From Dactylonectria macrodidyma (lineage: Eukaryota > Ascomycota > Sordariomycetes > Hypocreales > Nectriaceae), in assembly GCA_020744425.1 (NCBI GenBank), contig JAGMUV010000005.1:2294001-2358000 (forward strand): a stretch of 64,000 nucleotides of DNA, read 5' to 3'. This document shows, one piece after another, positions 12,270-23,501 of the stretch. A program made the position numbers and the translations under genes. The notes beneath the pieces are model-generated. The model saw nothing but the letters and a program-made list of their open reading frames with translations, did no database searches and was not told where the DNA came from. Within the stretch, counting starts at the first letter, position 1. The number at the start of each line of letters is the position of its first letter.

Positions 12270-13473
12270 ATGCTTTCTACACGGGCCGGCATCCGGGCCA
12301 TGTGGCAACGGCTTTTCAGTTCCTTGAATGGGCTCTTCCAAAAACGCATCAGACTAGAAGACGACCTAGCTGATCAGCCAAAGCGCCTGGCTGCCCTTGT
12401 TGCCCCCATCTGTGCGCAAATGCTAGCACAGTTGAACTATCCGGGTGCCCCACAACTGGAAGGTGAAGCTGTTGAGGCACTCTTGGAGTACATGTACAAG
12501 AGGGCTGTTGAGATTGGAGTTCCTCTTGATACTCCCATCTCCGCGAAGGGGTTTCGTCTGGGTTATGCCGAAGGATTGGTGTGTTACACTCCATTATTCC
12601 TCTTGTAACTAATGTGATTCTAACATCAATCAGCTCGCCCATCCCGGGCATCCAGTTGAAGTCCAGGGATACGTCGGACTCTTCACCTGGCTCGTCGTTC
12701 AGTACGACGACATCGTAGGGCAAAGTAATCAGATGGTGGAAGAGGCGCTTCTTTTTCATGACCGACTATTCCGGGGCGAACCACAGCCAAACAACCTACT
12801 CGAGGGAATTGCCGGCCTTCTTCGCGAAGCCCGCGACCACTTCGACCCTGTCTTAGCGAACATGCTGCAGATCTCGGTGCTCAAGTTCCTGACGAGTAAC
12901 TTGCTGGAACGACACAACGGTTTCCAAAACATGCCTGTCACGCGAGCAGGGCAGAAGTTCCCAGACTTTTATCGAGACATGTCGGGCATGGACCAGGCCT
13001 ATGCCGTGTTCTGCTATCCCAAAGCGCTATACCCGGATGTCGGAGCCTTTCTAGAGGCAATCCCAGACATGGCTAATTTTATCAATATCTCCAACGACGT
13101 CTTGTCGTGAGTAAGCTGCGTCCTGAACTCGAGGAATCTGCTAACGTTCTCCAGTTTCTACAAGGAGGAGCTAGGCGGAGACACGAGAAACTATATTCAT
13201 AACCGCGCCACATGTACTGGCAAGCCAGTGCTGACCGTGGTAGCGGAAGTAAACAGGGAGACGATAGCATCAGCAAGACGAGTCGAGCGGATTCTCAAGG
13301 GTAGAGGCATATACGAGCAGTCCTGGAACGACAGTGTCAGGGGCTACATGGCGATGCACACGACGAATCCTCGATACAAGTTGACCGACCTAGGAATCGG
13401 TGAGGAGCACCCCCTTGCTCCATTCGAACACAGAATCGGCCAATTGTTTGAGCAAATGAGCAAAAAGGAATAA
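12270..13473 (+). CDS. Trichodiene-synthase-type terpene cyclase
   Basis: Class I terpene cyclase of the trichodiene synthase family (PF06330), expected to cyclise farnesyl diphosphate. Exons read 12270-12578, 12634-13106 and 13155-13473, with introns of 55 and 48 nt, giving 366 residues, normal for the family. Metal-binding motifs are visible: an aspartate-rich motif, QYDDIVG, at about residues 127-132, and a perfect NSE triad, NDVLSFYKE, at 257-265, split by the second intron. The product cannot be told from sequence: the aspartate motif differs from the DDSKD of true trichodiene synthases, so this is a relative and not evidence of trichothecene production. It converges tail to tail with a Zn2Cys6 regulator, a usual arrangement for a pathway-specific activator. 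Confidence 0.88.
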
Positions 13474-13808
13474 GTACGCGGTACTCCGAGAAACAATTTT
13501 GCATTTTCAGATGGCCATGATTTTCCGGCTAAGTGATTCGGGGCTTGATTAAGCCTAACCACAATCATTCAGGATAGATGTCAGAAAAACTCTACTTTGA
13601 GAGTGTTTTCTAAAGATAGACACATCTATATCTACACAGGAGGAGCTTGCGTTGCATTTAATTAACGAGAACCACGTCTTTCTTATCAGATACGAATAAA
13701 GCGCCGTATTACTGTTATTTCCCGGCTGTGAATTCTCTGTCACTTGTTCAACCTGCCCCTAATCAGCCATAACATCGACGATGGAGAGATCCAAACTTCT
13801 TTTGCAAG

Positions 13809-15676
13809 TTATTGGCCATCTGCCTGCTTCAAAAGTTGGAGGCATTTTTCTAGATTTAGCGAAACCGCGTCAGTAACGATGTGTTTTAACCCTGACAAAT
13901 TCATAGTGGGCGAATTCTTACCCGCAAGTCCCCACCGCTGAGCAAGCAAGTTCAACGCTCCCATTAGTAGTCTTAAGGTCGTCGCTGCTCCCTCAACAAC
14001 GTCGCCTTCTTTAAGAAACCACTGGCATTCGGTCGCGGCATCGTATAGGCATTGGACGACGAGCGGGCTTGATCTGTCTAGATTCTCGGCACCTTGTCGA
14101 AGGACACACTGGGCCAGGGCCGGGCTGCGCGTGGAAATAATCTGTTTGATCCCAGCAATCGAGGCGGCCTGCATGATGCTTTCTTCGGCTCGCCGGGGTG
14201 CCGAGACATCGGGCTCATTGCATGCGTATAGGTGGTAAAGCGCCAAACGAGCGCAGGTACACAGGGCAACGTCAATTGTGGAAACCCATTCATCACTCTG
14301 CAGTGCCTCCATAGGTTGAGAGACATAGCTGTCCAGGGCAGTCAGAGTTGTGTTCAGCTGGATGGCTTCGTCGAGTATGAGCCCCCAGTTCTCTGAGTCT
14401 TTTCGATAGTTTCTATGGTTGATAACGCGTCCGAGTATGTGTGATGTTTGACACACTCGAGAAAAGGGACCGATTGTTGAGTCGGGAGAAAACCCGGTCA
14501 TGAAAAGAGCCTGATTGGGCCCTATCTCTCCTCGGAACCATTCGGTGTCTGCTGTAGGTAGCAAAGTACCTTGTGCTGGCTCGGGGATGGCAAGATGAAA
14601 GCCTGTGGGGCCGAGGTTGATAGTACTATGGGAGTATGTTAGTCTTGGATGCTCATTGGAATAGGGTACGACGCCGCGAATTAGATCAACTTACCATTCC
14701 AGTATCGACGTGGCCCACCATGTACGGCGCTCTTCCTCGCTGTAGGTCCAGGTAGGAGGACCGACAGTGAGCTGCGTCGAGTTCCTCCGGTCATGGATGC
14801 CTCTCAAGATGCCGAGCCTTGCAGCGCGCCCTACTGTCAAGTACGCCGCTGGGAAAATGCCGTGACCTAACTCGTACGATGCGATGAGAACAAGTGACTG
14901 GAACACAGGAAGAACAGCCGGTGAGACATCTTCGACTGAGTTCAAGTAACTCTTTGCCGACTTGTATAAGGTGGAGTCCACAGCGGACGTGTGATAGGGC
15001 TCCGGAGACGTGGAAACTAGCTTCATGCAAAGAAGCAGCAATGCCAGCCCAGGAGCCTCGTCGGGTACATTGGCCTGAATGCTCAGTTTCAAGCCTTTCC
15101 TACTAATGAAAGGGAACCACGTGTCAAAAGAGCTAAAGTACGGTTCGCAGACTGAATTTGCATCCTGGCTGAGCAACTGTGAGACATATGACGGGACCGG
15201 GCAAGCATTCCTCAGTGTGGAATGAGAGACGGCGCGGAAGAGGTCAGCATCAATAAAGAAGGCGTCGGGAAATGGACATGGGGTGATTGCGGCGTCGATA
15301 CTGCCTGAAGAAATAGATGCTGCTGACGAGGTGGATTGGTCCGTCTGTGAGGTTCGAGAGCCGTAGGGTTTGCGGCGTGTAGGATAGTCGCAGGTCTTGC
15401 GCAAACGGACGCACTGCAGAATGATTGATTAGGTCGCGTTTGTGCTCGAAAACAAGAAAGGGAGCGCACCAAAGAGCAGCATGGAAGCTCTCGTTGACAC
15501 TTCCTCTTCAGCCCGCTGTAGAAGAGCCAAGTCAGCACTCAGCAATTCTGAGGTAATCAAGGATAATGACGTAGAAAAGTAAGCATCCATCACCTGCATT
15601 GACGACACGCTTGGGGTGCGCGCTCAACACTTCCGCCCGGCGCCGACCCCGGAGATAAGGCGCCATGAGAGAACAT
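13809..15676 (-). CDS. Zn2Cys6 transcription factor next to the terpene cyclase
   Basis: Fungal binuclear-zinc-cluster regulator of about 554 residues. Exons read 15676-15594, 15515-15470 (46 nt), 15413-14695 and 14625-13809. Two introns cut through the zinc cluster. When spliced it reads CRQCSGLKRKC, then CCSLCVRLRKTC, giving the C-x2-C-x6-C-x6-C-x2-C-x6-C spacing. The middle part resembles the fungal-specific transcription factor domain: ILxS..ELGHGIFPAAYLTVGRAARLGI, then EEERRTWWATSILE, then INLGPTG. The start at 15676 (MFSHGALSPG) is the nearest Met upstream of the zinc cluster. Convergent with the terpene cyclase 336 nt away, it is a plausible local activator, but the sequence does not show its targets. 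Confidence 0.87.
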
Positions 15677-16245
15677 TAAGCCGTCGGGATGACGCGATGC
15701 CGCCTTCCGTCTTGTTGACCCGAACGCCGGAACTAATTTGGGAGACGGCAGAGCGGTGGGAACTGCGAAGAGCGGACAAGAGCGGACAAGGAGCGGTAAT
15801 TCTTGATACAAGCGGGGACAAAACAGTGGGCATTTCCACAAACCCCATGTCATTTTCATGGCTTTTGCAATACATCCGATGATTGGCCGAGACAGGGGGA
15901 GAAGAAGTTGTTCCTCACCCACTTATTCTCCTAGGTCTTACTGAGGTGAAGATATTCAAGCGAAGTGCAAAGAGATGGGTTGACCGTTAGATCTATACTC
16001 TGCAATTAATGATATTCACAAGGCTTTCTGAGAGTTCTATCTCTATCTTTAAGAGAGACGGGTAAAGCGAGTTCAGATTCGACGCAACATGTGTATTAAT
16101 CATGGTGTCATTTGCATGTGTATTAGTAGGAGGGAAAAACTGTAGGCTTCCAGGCGAAAAATCCTACAGAATATCTTAATGAACCCCCCTTCCCGACACA
16201 TATGAACAAACTTGCAGTCCGTTCTCAAATTATTACTCCCTCGTC
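15677..16245. other. Intergenic region upstream of the regulator
   Basis: Holds the presumed promoter of the minus-strand regulator. A short imperfect tandem repeat (AGAGCGGACA, about 15767-15797) is present. No gene seen. Confidence 0.4.
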
Positions 16246-16740
16246 CTAATAAGGACGATAAGTTTCATCCTCCCCCAGGTCACCGCGAACCTGCGCCATT
16301 CCCACCCATCCCATGTCAAGCCAGCTCATCCTTTGCTGGACAACATAGTGGTTCAGGTCCCAAGATTCCACTATCGAGTCCTCTAACTCTCCATCCTGGA
16401 CAAACACATCTGCCTCAACGATGTCTCCGGTTACCACCGTGAGCAGTACAGGCATCACTCTGTTTGAGGCGCCTCCCACAACATCCAACTTCCTGCGCTC
16501 GGCAGCGGTCTGAAGGTGGATCAAGAACCCGTCGACAAAGGAGCCTTCGTTTCGGTTGATGACTCCGGGGTACCGGCAGTTGCTCCGCGTGCAGAGCGAG
16601 AAGCCGTGGAGCCTCGCGGGGGCGGCCATGGCACCGATGTCGGCTTCGAAGGGTTTGCCCGTTAAAGCCTCTGAAAGCAGCGGCAACGCACGGAAGCGAC
16701 CCTGGATGAAAATGGGTCTCGGCCTGGTGAGTTGGGGCAT
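16246..16740 (-). CDS. AIG2-like / gamma-glutamylcyclotransferase-fold protein
   Basis: Single-exon frame of 164 residues from the Met at 16740. It has the pattern of the AIG2-like family (PF06094): an opening strand and loop PIFIQGRFRALPLLSEALTG, CRYPGVI with a glycine-rich region, GSFVDGFLIHL, and a strand block ending in a Trp-rich tail. The family includes gamma-glutamylcyclotransferases, but many fungal members have no known substrate, and the usual YGTL signature is replaced by IQGRF, so activity is uncertain. The frame stays open upstream to 16905, but that part is a Pro/Ser/Thr-rich translation of a simple repeat, so I place the start at 16740 (MPQLTRPRPIF). Confidence 0.65.
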   Translation of the reverse strand: MPQLTRPRPIFIQGRFRALPLLSEALTGKPFEADIGAMAAPARLHGFSLCTRSNCRYPGVINRNEGSFVDGFLIHLQTAAERRKLDVVGGASNRVMPVLLTVVTGDIVEADVFVQDGELEDSIVESWDLNHYVVQQRMSWLDMGWVGMAQVRGDLGEDETYRPY

Positions 16741-16760
16741 TGTGAATAGACTAAGGATCT

Positions 16761-16840
16761 GTGTTGGTGCTGGTGCTGGTTTTGTTGATGGTGGTGATGG
16801 AAGTGGTGATGGTGATGGTGGCGTTGGTGGCGTTGGTGTT
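16761..16840. repeat. GGT/GAT-rich simple repeat
   Basis: Degenerate trinucleotide repeat (GGTGATGGTGATGGTGGCGT and variants) directly upstream of the AIG2-like start on the opposite strand, probably in its 5' leader. Confidence 0.7.
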
Positions 16841-17838
16841 TGTCTTGTGTAGTTGTTATGTTGATGTTTGTATTGTGTTGATGTTGGCTTGATGTGGTAG
16901 CTCAAGTCTTTAGAGCTTTAAAAACGGAGTTGGAAGTGTGTTGCCAGGTAAAAGGCTGAAGCAAGTTTATGCTGTGAAGAGAATATGCAAGTCCTGTGAG
17001 GGCGTTATATACCGGCAAGCACGATGAAGGTTCACCAACATCATTAGCTTTGCCAGTTGAGTTTTGTTTCCAACCTTTGCGGCTCACATCGTAGTCACAG
17101 ACCGTCACGGTTAAACATACCATCAAGCTCAGTGGGAAAGAGGACAGCGGAAAGTATCAACATTTGCATGAGTATTCAAGTTGGTGAACTCTGAGATAAT
17201 TTGAGTTGTACTGCTTTACTCTAACAGGTCCGGCGCTCTAGATAAAAAGAAAAGTAAAGAAGAGAAAAAAAAAGACCGGGCGTGAAAAGCCAATCGAAGC
17301 CGAATCATCTCCCTGGACTTCAATGCAACGCCTGGAAGAGCACCCGCAGAAGATTTGCGCCGTGACATCACCATTTGTCCAAAGTTTGATGAGGCTGGGT
17401 TTGTTGCTGAACTTGAACGATATTGAGAAAAATGGGGTTTTGCACAACTAAAGCGTCGAGGAAAAGCTTCATGCCAGATTCTTGTTTGTAATTTCTGGTA
17501 GCCTACCTACAGCTGAGGCCGAACCTGACTAGCCGTCGCCCTTCTCCACAATCCGTGTGTGAGGAAGGATTTGACATGGGGCTGATCCTTCGACACATGC
17601 GGAGCAAATGAGCGGGCAGTGGCTCGATTACCGCCCAGATATCCCGCTCCAAAATCCCGCTCCATAGCCAACGTGAGACGGCCCCACCCGCTCCTTACAG
17701 CACAACCCGCTCGAGATGCAGCCCTACCAGCTCTGAAGCGGATATTGTGACCTCAAAGAGACGGGGTCGCTGGAATACCCGCCTGATCTAGAATATAGGC
17801 ACATGGGCCTCGCTAACGGGACTGTGGCTCTCGATTTT
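16841..17838. other. Intergenic region between divergent AIG2-like and dehydrogenase genes
   Basis: 1 kb shared promoter region. No coding or RNA signal seen. Confidence 0.5.
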
Positions 17839-17847
17839 CTATAAATG
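17839..17847 (+). promoter_or_regulatory. TATA-like box of the short-chain dehydrogenase gene
   Basis: CTATAAATG lies about 130 nt upstream of the ATG at 17969 and is followed by a CA-rich leader with CAACC and CCTACA motifs just before the start codon. Motif only. Confidence 0.4.
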
Positions 17848-17968
17848 AAGGCATCCGTCGTCACATTGTTGAGTCCATATTCCACCATCAATCCAGTCTG
17901 CACGCAAACACAGCTCACTTACACAACATCCAACCAATTCAACCTCAACCCTACAAAAATCTTCAACC

Positions 17969-19067
17969 ATGTCTGACTCCTTCAAGCCTTACGCTGAACT
18001 GTTCGCCAAGCCTCAGGGACCGGGCGACGCACGACCTACTGCCCTTCGGATCATCCGTGACAACAACCTCACCAACAAGTGGGCCGACAAGGTTGTCCTC
18101 ATCACGGGAGGTACTTCTGGACTTGGAACTGAGACGGCACGAGCTCTCGTCGCCACCGGTGCCCGTGTCTTTATTACGGCCCGTGACCTCGAGAAGGCAC
18201 AGGGCGTTGTCGATAATATCCTCAAGTCGTCTGAGGGAAACGGCAAGCTCGAAGTGATCGAGATGGACATGAACTCGCTCGAGTCTGTCAAGAAAGCTGC
18301 TCAGTCCTTCCTCTCCAAGTCGACCACGTTGAACATCCTCGTGACTAACGCTGGTAAGAAACTCAAGTCCCCCCACGCACGTGCCTTGATGCGACCACGA
18401 ATTATGAAACTAAATGGTCGACTGGATAGGAATCATGGCAACACCGGAAGGAAGCAAGACTGCCGACGGATTTGAGCAGCAGTTTGGAGTGAACCACCTT
18501 GCTCACTTCGCGCTCACGGCTTTGTTGCTCCCGGTCCTCGTCAACAGTAGCACGCCTGCTTTCAACTCGCGAGTCATTACCCTCACATCCGCTGCGCATC
18601 GATATTCTGCCATTAACTGGGATGACGTCAACATGACCAAGAACTACGACCCTTGGGTTAGTTATGGGCAGTCCAAGACCGCTGTTATCTGGATGGCCAA
18701 CTACATCGATCGGGTTTACGGCCCACGAGGTGTTCATGCAGTGTCGGTTCACCCTGGCGGTTCTCTCACAGGGCTGCACCAGAATGTGACGCCGGAAATG
18801 TCGGCAGAATGGCAAAAGGACACGGCGATGATGGCTAGCATGGTGAGCCCGGAGCAGGGAGCCGCGACAAGCACTTGGGCTGCTACAGCGGATGTCTGGG
18901 AGGGTCGGGGTGGCAAGTATCTGAGCAACTGCAGCGTCGGAGGCCCTGCGCAGGATATCACGTCGATCTTGGACCCTGGATACGGGCCGCACGTTTATGA
19001 TGAAGAAGGAGAGAACAGACTCTGGGCTCTGAGCTGCGAGCTCACTGGTGTGAAGGCTATGGAGTGA
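17969..19067 (+). CDS. Short-chain dehydrogenase/reductase
   Basis: NAD(P)-dependent oxidoreductase of the classical SDR family, retinol-dehydrogenase or WW-domain-oxidoreductase-like branch. Exons read 17969-18353 and 18430-19067 (intron 76 nt), giving 340 residues. The Rossmann cofactor motif TGGTSGLG is at 46-53, the NAG motif is split by the intron, a Ser in ITLTSAAH sits near 182, and the catalytic YGQSK has Tyr207 and Lys211. The substrate is unknown. It sits between the AIG2-like gene and the BAHD acyltransferase and could be a tailoring enzyme of the terpene locus, though no shared regulatory motif was established. No lesions seen. Confidence 0.92.
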
Positions 19068-19255
19068 GGATGTTCTGTGGACGCAGAATTTTCTGCTAGT
19101 TGCCGAACGGCACCTTGAGACATTGGTTGTCCCATGGAGTTTGACATGAATTAGAGAAGTGTGTGATTAGTTGCTAGATTGTTTGAATTATCTGCTATTG
19201 ATGCATGCCCGATGGCTGGAGTTGTTCTTGAAATCATGTTCCGTCGGACCTTTGC

Positions 19256-19654
19256 TCACTGAGACCCCTGTGGACTTGGGTTTTGAGATCGACTGTTTGG
19301 CGATCGATTCCTACCAATCTGCCAGCAAGTCCTCGCCAGATCCTCAATCAACTCCTCTAAAAATTGTTAGACAGTCATTTCAGATAAATATTCCACGTGG
19401 CCCCCAGCAAACATACCTAAAACAGGCTCGTCATCCTCCGAGCGACAAGTGTGGCAATGACCCATGGTGATGGGCGCCTTGTGAAAGATGAGATTGTTGC
19501 AGCCAGGGCTCGGGCTCCAGCAAAACTGCTTCACATGAAATACCGCAGTGGTGGGAAAACCAGGGTGCTGGTTGAGGAGGCCGCGACAGCGATGGATCCG
19601 AACCATGTGGAGGCTTTGGCAGGACGTGCAGTTGACTTGACCCAGGACACACAT
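19256..19654 (-). CDS. Small cysteine-rich protein of unknown function (112 aa)
   Basis: Two-exon gene: 19654-19417, then a phase-1 intron at 19357-19416 (GTATGT donor, CTAAC branch point, TTTTTAG acceptor), then 19356-19256 ending in TGA. The splice signals and in-frame continuation support a real gene. The protein starts MCVLGQVNCTSCQS, has paired cysteines (NCTSC, RC, FC, GC, GHCHTC) and a His between them, suggesting a small zinc-binding or disulfide-stabilised fold. The end is acidic, then polar (EELIEDLARTCWQ, then a Ser/Pro/Gln-rich tail). I see no signal peptide. I do not recognise the family. It converges with the dehydrogenase gene, 188 nt away. Confidence 0.55.
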
Positions 19655-21808
19655 CTTTGCTCGATTTGCATTGCATATTTTTTTTCAAGATGTAGGATCT
19701 TAATAGAAAGGATGAGGCGACGTTTTTGACAAGACTGCGTGTTTGCTTGCATGTTGCACGGCATTCCGTCCTCCGGTGTCGAGGTTGCCTCAACGCCTTG
19801 TACAGTGTTAGGAATTGCTCAGCTGAAGATATCACTGGCCTCGTTACTGTGAAACGTATTTCTAGCCATCGTATTCTGTTCGGTAATTCGTTATCTAGTA
19901 CCACTCGCAGTGTCGTAACCGTTTTGTTGTCAGGCTCAGCTTCTGGTGCGACTTCGGCAGAGTGCGCCGGGTGGCGTGACATTGCACCCAGCTTTTGTCC
20001 ATGACCAAGATAAAATGCTTGCGTGAAGCCCACAAAAGAGAGCCACTCTTTCCATGTCCTTGGTCTCGTCGATGGAACGATGACAATGGTCAGGTTTAGG
20101 AGTGCCTGGATAATGCTGTCTCCAGTCGCCGCGCGTCAACGCGCCTCACTGCATGCATGTGATGTAACCTTGTTTGGTCACCATTGCGCCCAACCCATAT
20201 GACCGTGGACCAACACGGACGAGCTTTTTGAAGGCCCAGCGAGCAAGGCTTAGCAAGGCTTGCGTAAGATTGACCGGCCGAGGCAAAGCTACAGGAATAC
20301 CAACCTTGTAAGTCTGAGCCATTCACGTGCTATTATTGGTTTGCAACGTATGCCTCCTACAATACCCTAATGTAGATTACCAACAAAGTTCCCTTGTATT
20401 CGGAATGCATAGGATTGAAGATGAAAGCTTCAAGCTGACCATTTTCGCTGGTAATGGGCTGGGGAGAGTAAAAGCCTCGCCCCAAGGCACGTTTGTTCGA
20501 CCTGCGTCATCCTTGTGCCGTTGTGAGAGGCATGTCCAAAACCATCATTGCAACTACCGCATCAGTGCCGAGACGTATGAAGAAAAATCAAGAACATTAA
20601 ATTGACCACTCCAAGTATTATCGGAGATAACAATCGATAGACTTGCAATACGAATATAGTGACTCAGTTCTCATGAGCCGAAGCGCAACAAGAAACGCGA
20701 TGGCTACAAGTGCAACAAGCGTCGTACGGCCACAAATAGGTTTTCTCTGAGGTCAGGCACTCAGTAGACTCTTGGCTGGTAACGTTACTTTTACATGGGG
20801 TAGGTAATGTTACTCACTCGGAGGAAGTGCCCATGAGGGAATCCCCTCTCAACCAACGACGGACGTTGGTGTACATCATTGCCTTCAATAATCATTTAGA
20901 CGGGGCTGTGGCCCACAAGCTAAAAATTACTTATCGCGATGTTTAGAGTATCCACTCCAAGAGCGAGAAAAAAAAAAGAAGAACAGCAATCTGGCACCAC
21001 TGTCCTATGATCCTACCACGAACGCTGCGCCACCTCAAAATCCAGGGGGCATCTTCCATTCGGCATCCATCTTCCTCCTGATGATTCCTAGGGTGAAAGC
21101 GACTGCGAGCCACCCCGAAAATATGAAGTAGTGGAGTCATCTTGGTATCCGAGGCACCGAACTGTCGAGAAGGTTGCGCGTTCTCATCCACGTGGAGTCA
21201 GAGATCACCTTGGGATTTGTGCCAGCACAGGCAATCGGCACCAATGTGACCGCTGTCATGGCGTCTTTCTGTCATCCATGGCCATGATGCTACATGCACG
21301 TGAGCCTATCTATGAGCTTGGAGTATTAGAAACTCGCCAGACGTGGATTGGAACACATTGTGATGGGGTCGCAAGGTTCCTACTTGTGACCAGGCTCGCT
21401 GAACACACCCCTGGACCAACAAAACAACAACTAACAAACAGCTCTCAGTCTGGCGCCATGGGCGTCATATTATGTGGCGTAGTTTGATGCATCCTGATCG
21501 ATTTTTCGCTGACGTGGGAGATTGTGTTCTATCTCAATGGTCGATCGAATAGCCTAAGCTAACTCGCTCGGGCTACTATGATGCCTGAAACTGCGGAGAC
21601 TGCTATCAACGAGGCAAGAGTGAACTGGCTAGAAATCAGGCAAGGTGCATGATCTGTTACCTGCCATTCTAATTTTATTCAAGTATGCAGGCAATCTTTA
21701 TTTAAGCCTCACCCGTTTCACCCTTTTAAAGAATTTGCGCCCTTCTTACACCCCTCATTCAATACTGTACACATATCATATCCATTATCACCATCCCAAG
21801 TACTGAAC
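19655..21808. other. Intergenic region
   Basis: 2.2 kb upstream of the acyltransferase. Several open frames of 70-200 codons occur on both strands, but none has motifs or convincing splice sites. Just before the acyltransferase there is a CT/CA-rich leader (21720-21805) with a TTTATTTAAG element at about 21697. Confidence 0.45.
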
Positions 21809-23239
21809 ATGGCCGCAACTACATCGATGTTGACTCCTCCCCTTCTTCCCACCGAGCAGATCGGCCCTAAGGGCTGGGTGCGAAACATCTACTTCTTTGA
21901 GTTGGCTGATGACTACGACTTGGACTTCTTGATTGAACTGCTGAGTACCAGCTACAAGTCGTTCAAAAGCCGCACTCCTATCGCTGGCTGTGAGGCTGTC
22001 CCTATGGAGGGAAAGCAGGCCGGCATGATGCAGCTCCGCCACTACGGCGATGAAGTCGAAGACTTCTCTACAAATGATCTTCGGGCCGAGGTAGCTTTTC
22101 CTAGCTTCGGCGAGCTCAAGGCCAGAGGTTTTCCGACCTCCGTCCTCGACCCTGATCTCCTCACCAAGCGTGGTCTCGGTGGCGAGTGGCCCCAACCTGG
22201 TGACCGCTTGACAGTCACCTCGATGCAGGCAAACTTCATCCGCGGTGGCTTGCTGCTTAGTGTGGCCTTTCTGCATGCCTACGCTGACTTCACCACGTCG
22301 TACAAGTTTATGGAGATCTTTGCCGAAGATATCCGCCGCGCCCAGAGCCTTCTCATCAAACACCCTGTCGAGATCCCGTCAGATGACCGGGTCAAGTTGA
22401 TGAAGCCTTCTGGGTCCCATGTCGACCTTGAGTTGGGTCATCCCGAGTACCTCGAGCTCCCATTCACACCCACCGAGGTACCTCCTAAGCTGGCCATCCA
22501 TAACCACCACGGTCACGTCTTCTATATTTCCCCAGAAAATCTTACCGCGCTTAAGAAGGAAGCTTCTCCTGCCAATGCCAAGCTGTTCAAGGGCGAGGAG
22601 CTCCCAACATTTGTCTCTACCAACGATGCCTTGACGGCACTCATCTGGCGCTCTACGATGGTGGCCCAACACCCTCACCTGACCGCTGGTACTGCGGAAC
22701 ATTCCCAGCCGCCTCCTGGTCTGTCTCAAGTAGGCATCGCTCTTGACGGCCGTCGACGAGCTGGCGTTCCTGTGAACAAGCACACCATCGGTAACATCCT
22801 CGGCTTTGCCCCAGCAATTCTCGACCTGGGCAAGGTTATCAACAAGGCCTCGCTTGCCGACTTGGCCATCATCTCCCGACGTGCCATAACGAAGGCAAAA
22901 TATAGGTACATGGATGAATTGACGACCATTGCGAACAGTCTAGAAGACGTAACCCGCCTGGTAGCTGTTGTGTTCCTCGACATGCCAGGGAACAACATGA
23001 TCCAGACTTCGTGGCGCGAATTCCCCTTCTACGACATCGAGTGGGGTCCCGCACTAGGTGATAACATGCTGGCTGTAAGGGTTCCCGCGGTCGGAATTAC
23101 TCATACCATGCAGGTGATTCTCCCTGATCCCAAGAAAGGTGGCATCGAGGCGTTTGTTGGTGCCGAGGACTCGGCCATGGAGAGGCTCTTGAGCGACCCA
23201 GTTTTCAGGCGATACGCCGATGCCCCTGATGGACTCTGA
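21809..23239 (+). CDS. BAHD-type acyltransferase (trichothecene 3-O-acetyltransferase-like family)
   Basis: Intronless gene of 476 residues in the transferase family PF02458, acyl-CoA-dependent enzymes that acylate hydroxyls of secondary metabolites. The catalytic HxxxD motif is intact as HAYAD (His156 to Asp160). The second family landmark, normally DFGWG, appears as YDIEWGPALG near residue 405, a divergence common among fungal members. N-terminal ATTSMLTPPLLPTEQ and the ISRRAITKAKYRYMDELTT segment also fit. Fungal relatives acetylate sesquiterpenoids or detoxify them, so a role with the terpene cyclase 8 kb upstream is possible but is inference from family and distance only. Confidence 0.86.
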   Translation: MAATTSMLTPPLLPTEQIGPKGWVRNIYFFELADDYDLDFLIELLSTSYKSFKSRTPIAGCEAVPMEGKQAGMMQLRHYGDEVEDFSTNDLRAEVAFPSFGELKARGFPTSVLDPDLLTKRGLGGEWPQPGDRLTVTSMQANFIRGGLLLSVAFLHAYADFTTSYKFMEIFAEDIRRAQSLLIKHPVEIPSDDRVKLMKPSGSHVDLELGHPEYLELPFTPTEVPPKLAIHNHHGHVFYISPENLTALKKEASPANAKLFKGEELPTFVSTNDALTALIWRSTMVAQHPHLTAGTAEHSQPPPGLSQVGIALDGRRRAGVPVNKHTIGNILGFAPAILDLGKVINKASLADLAIISRRAITKAKYRYMDELTTIANSLEDVTRLVAVVFLDMPGNNMIQTSWREFPFYDIEWGPALGDNMLAVRVPAVGITHTMQVILPDPKKGGIEAFVGAEDSAMERLLSDPVFRRYADAPDGL

Positions 23240-23501
23240 GTTGGGTTGCCGATTAGTATCGGTGGGTGTGTTTAAGCAACGCTTAAGGCTTGCTGAATAC
23301 ACGCGTCGTGATGAGAAATCACCGTGGCTTGGAAGTGACTACTTCCCTGTGCACGTTTTATAAGTCGCTCATCAACATCCATATGAAAACAACATTAATT
23401 GAGTTCCTTAGATCACTCCATCCTGAGCGCTAACTGTTATCTCAAAATCAAGATGCTCCTCCGTTAAAACTTTAGAAATCTCACGGAAATGGGTTCGATG
23501 C

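Noticed and set aside
12270..13473. Calling the cyclase a true trichodiene synthase with a trichothecene cluster
   Set aside because: The aspartate motif differs and no other trichothecene pathway genes apart from a generic BAHD acyltransferase are present.
19431..20033. 200-codon minus-strand frame overlapping the small cysteine-rich gene
   Set aside because: Only the other frame has the cysteine pattern and an intron that joins in phase; this frame has no motif or splice support.
21788..22363. 191-codon open frame antisense to the BAHD acyltransferase
   Set aside because: Fully within a confident coding region; no family features.
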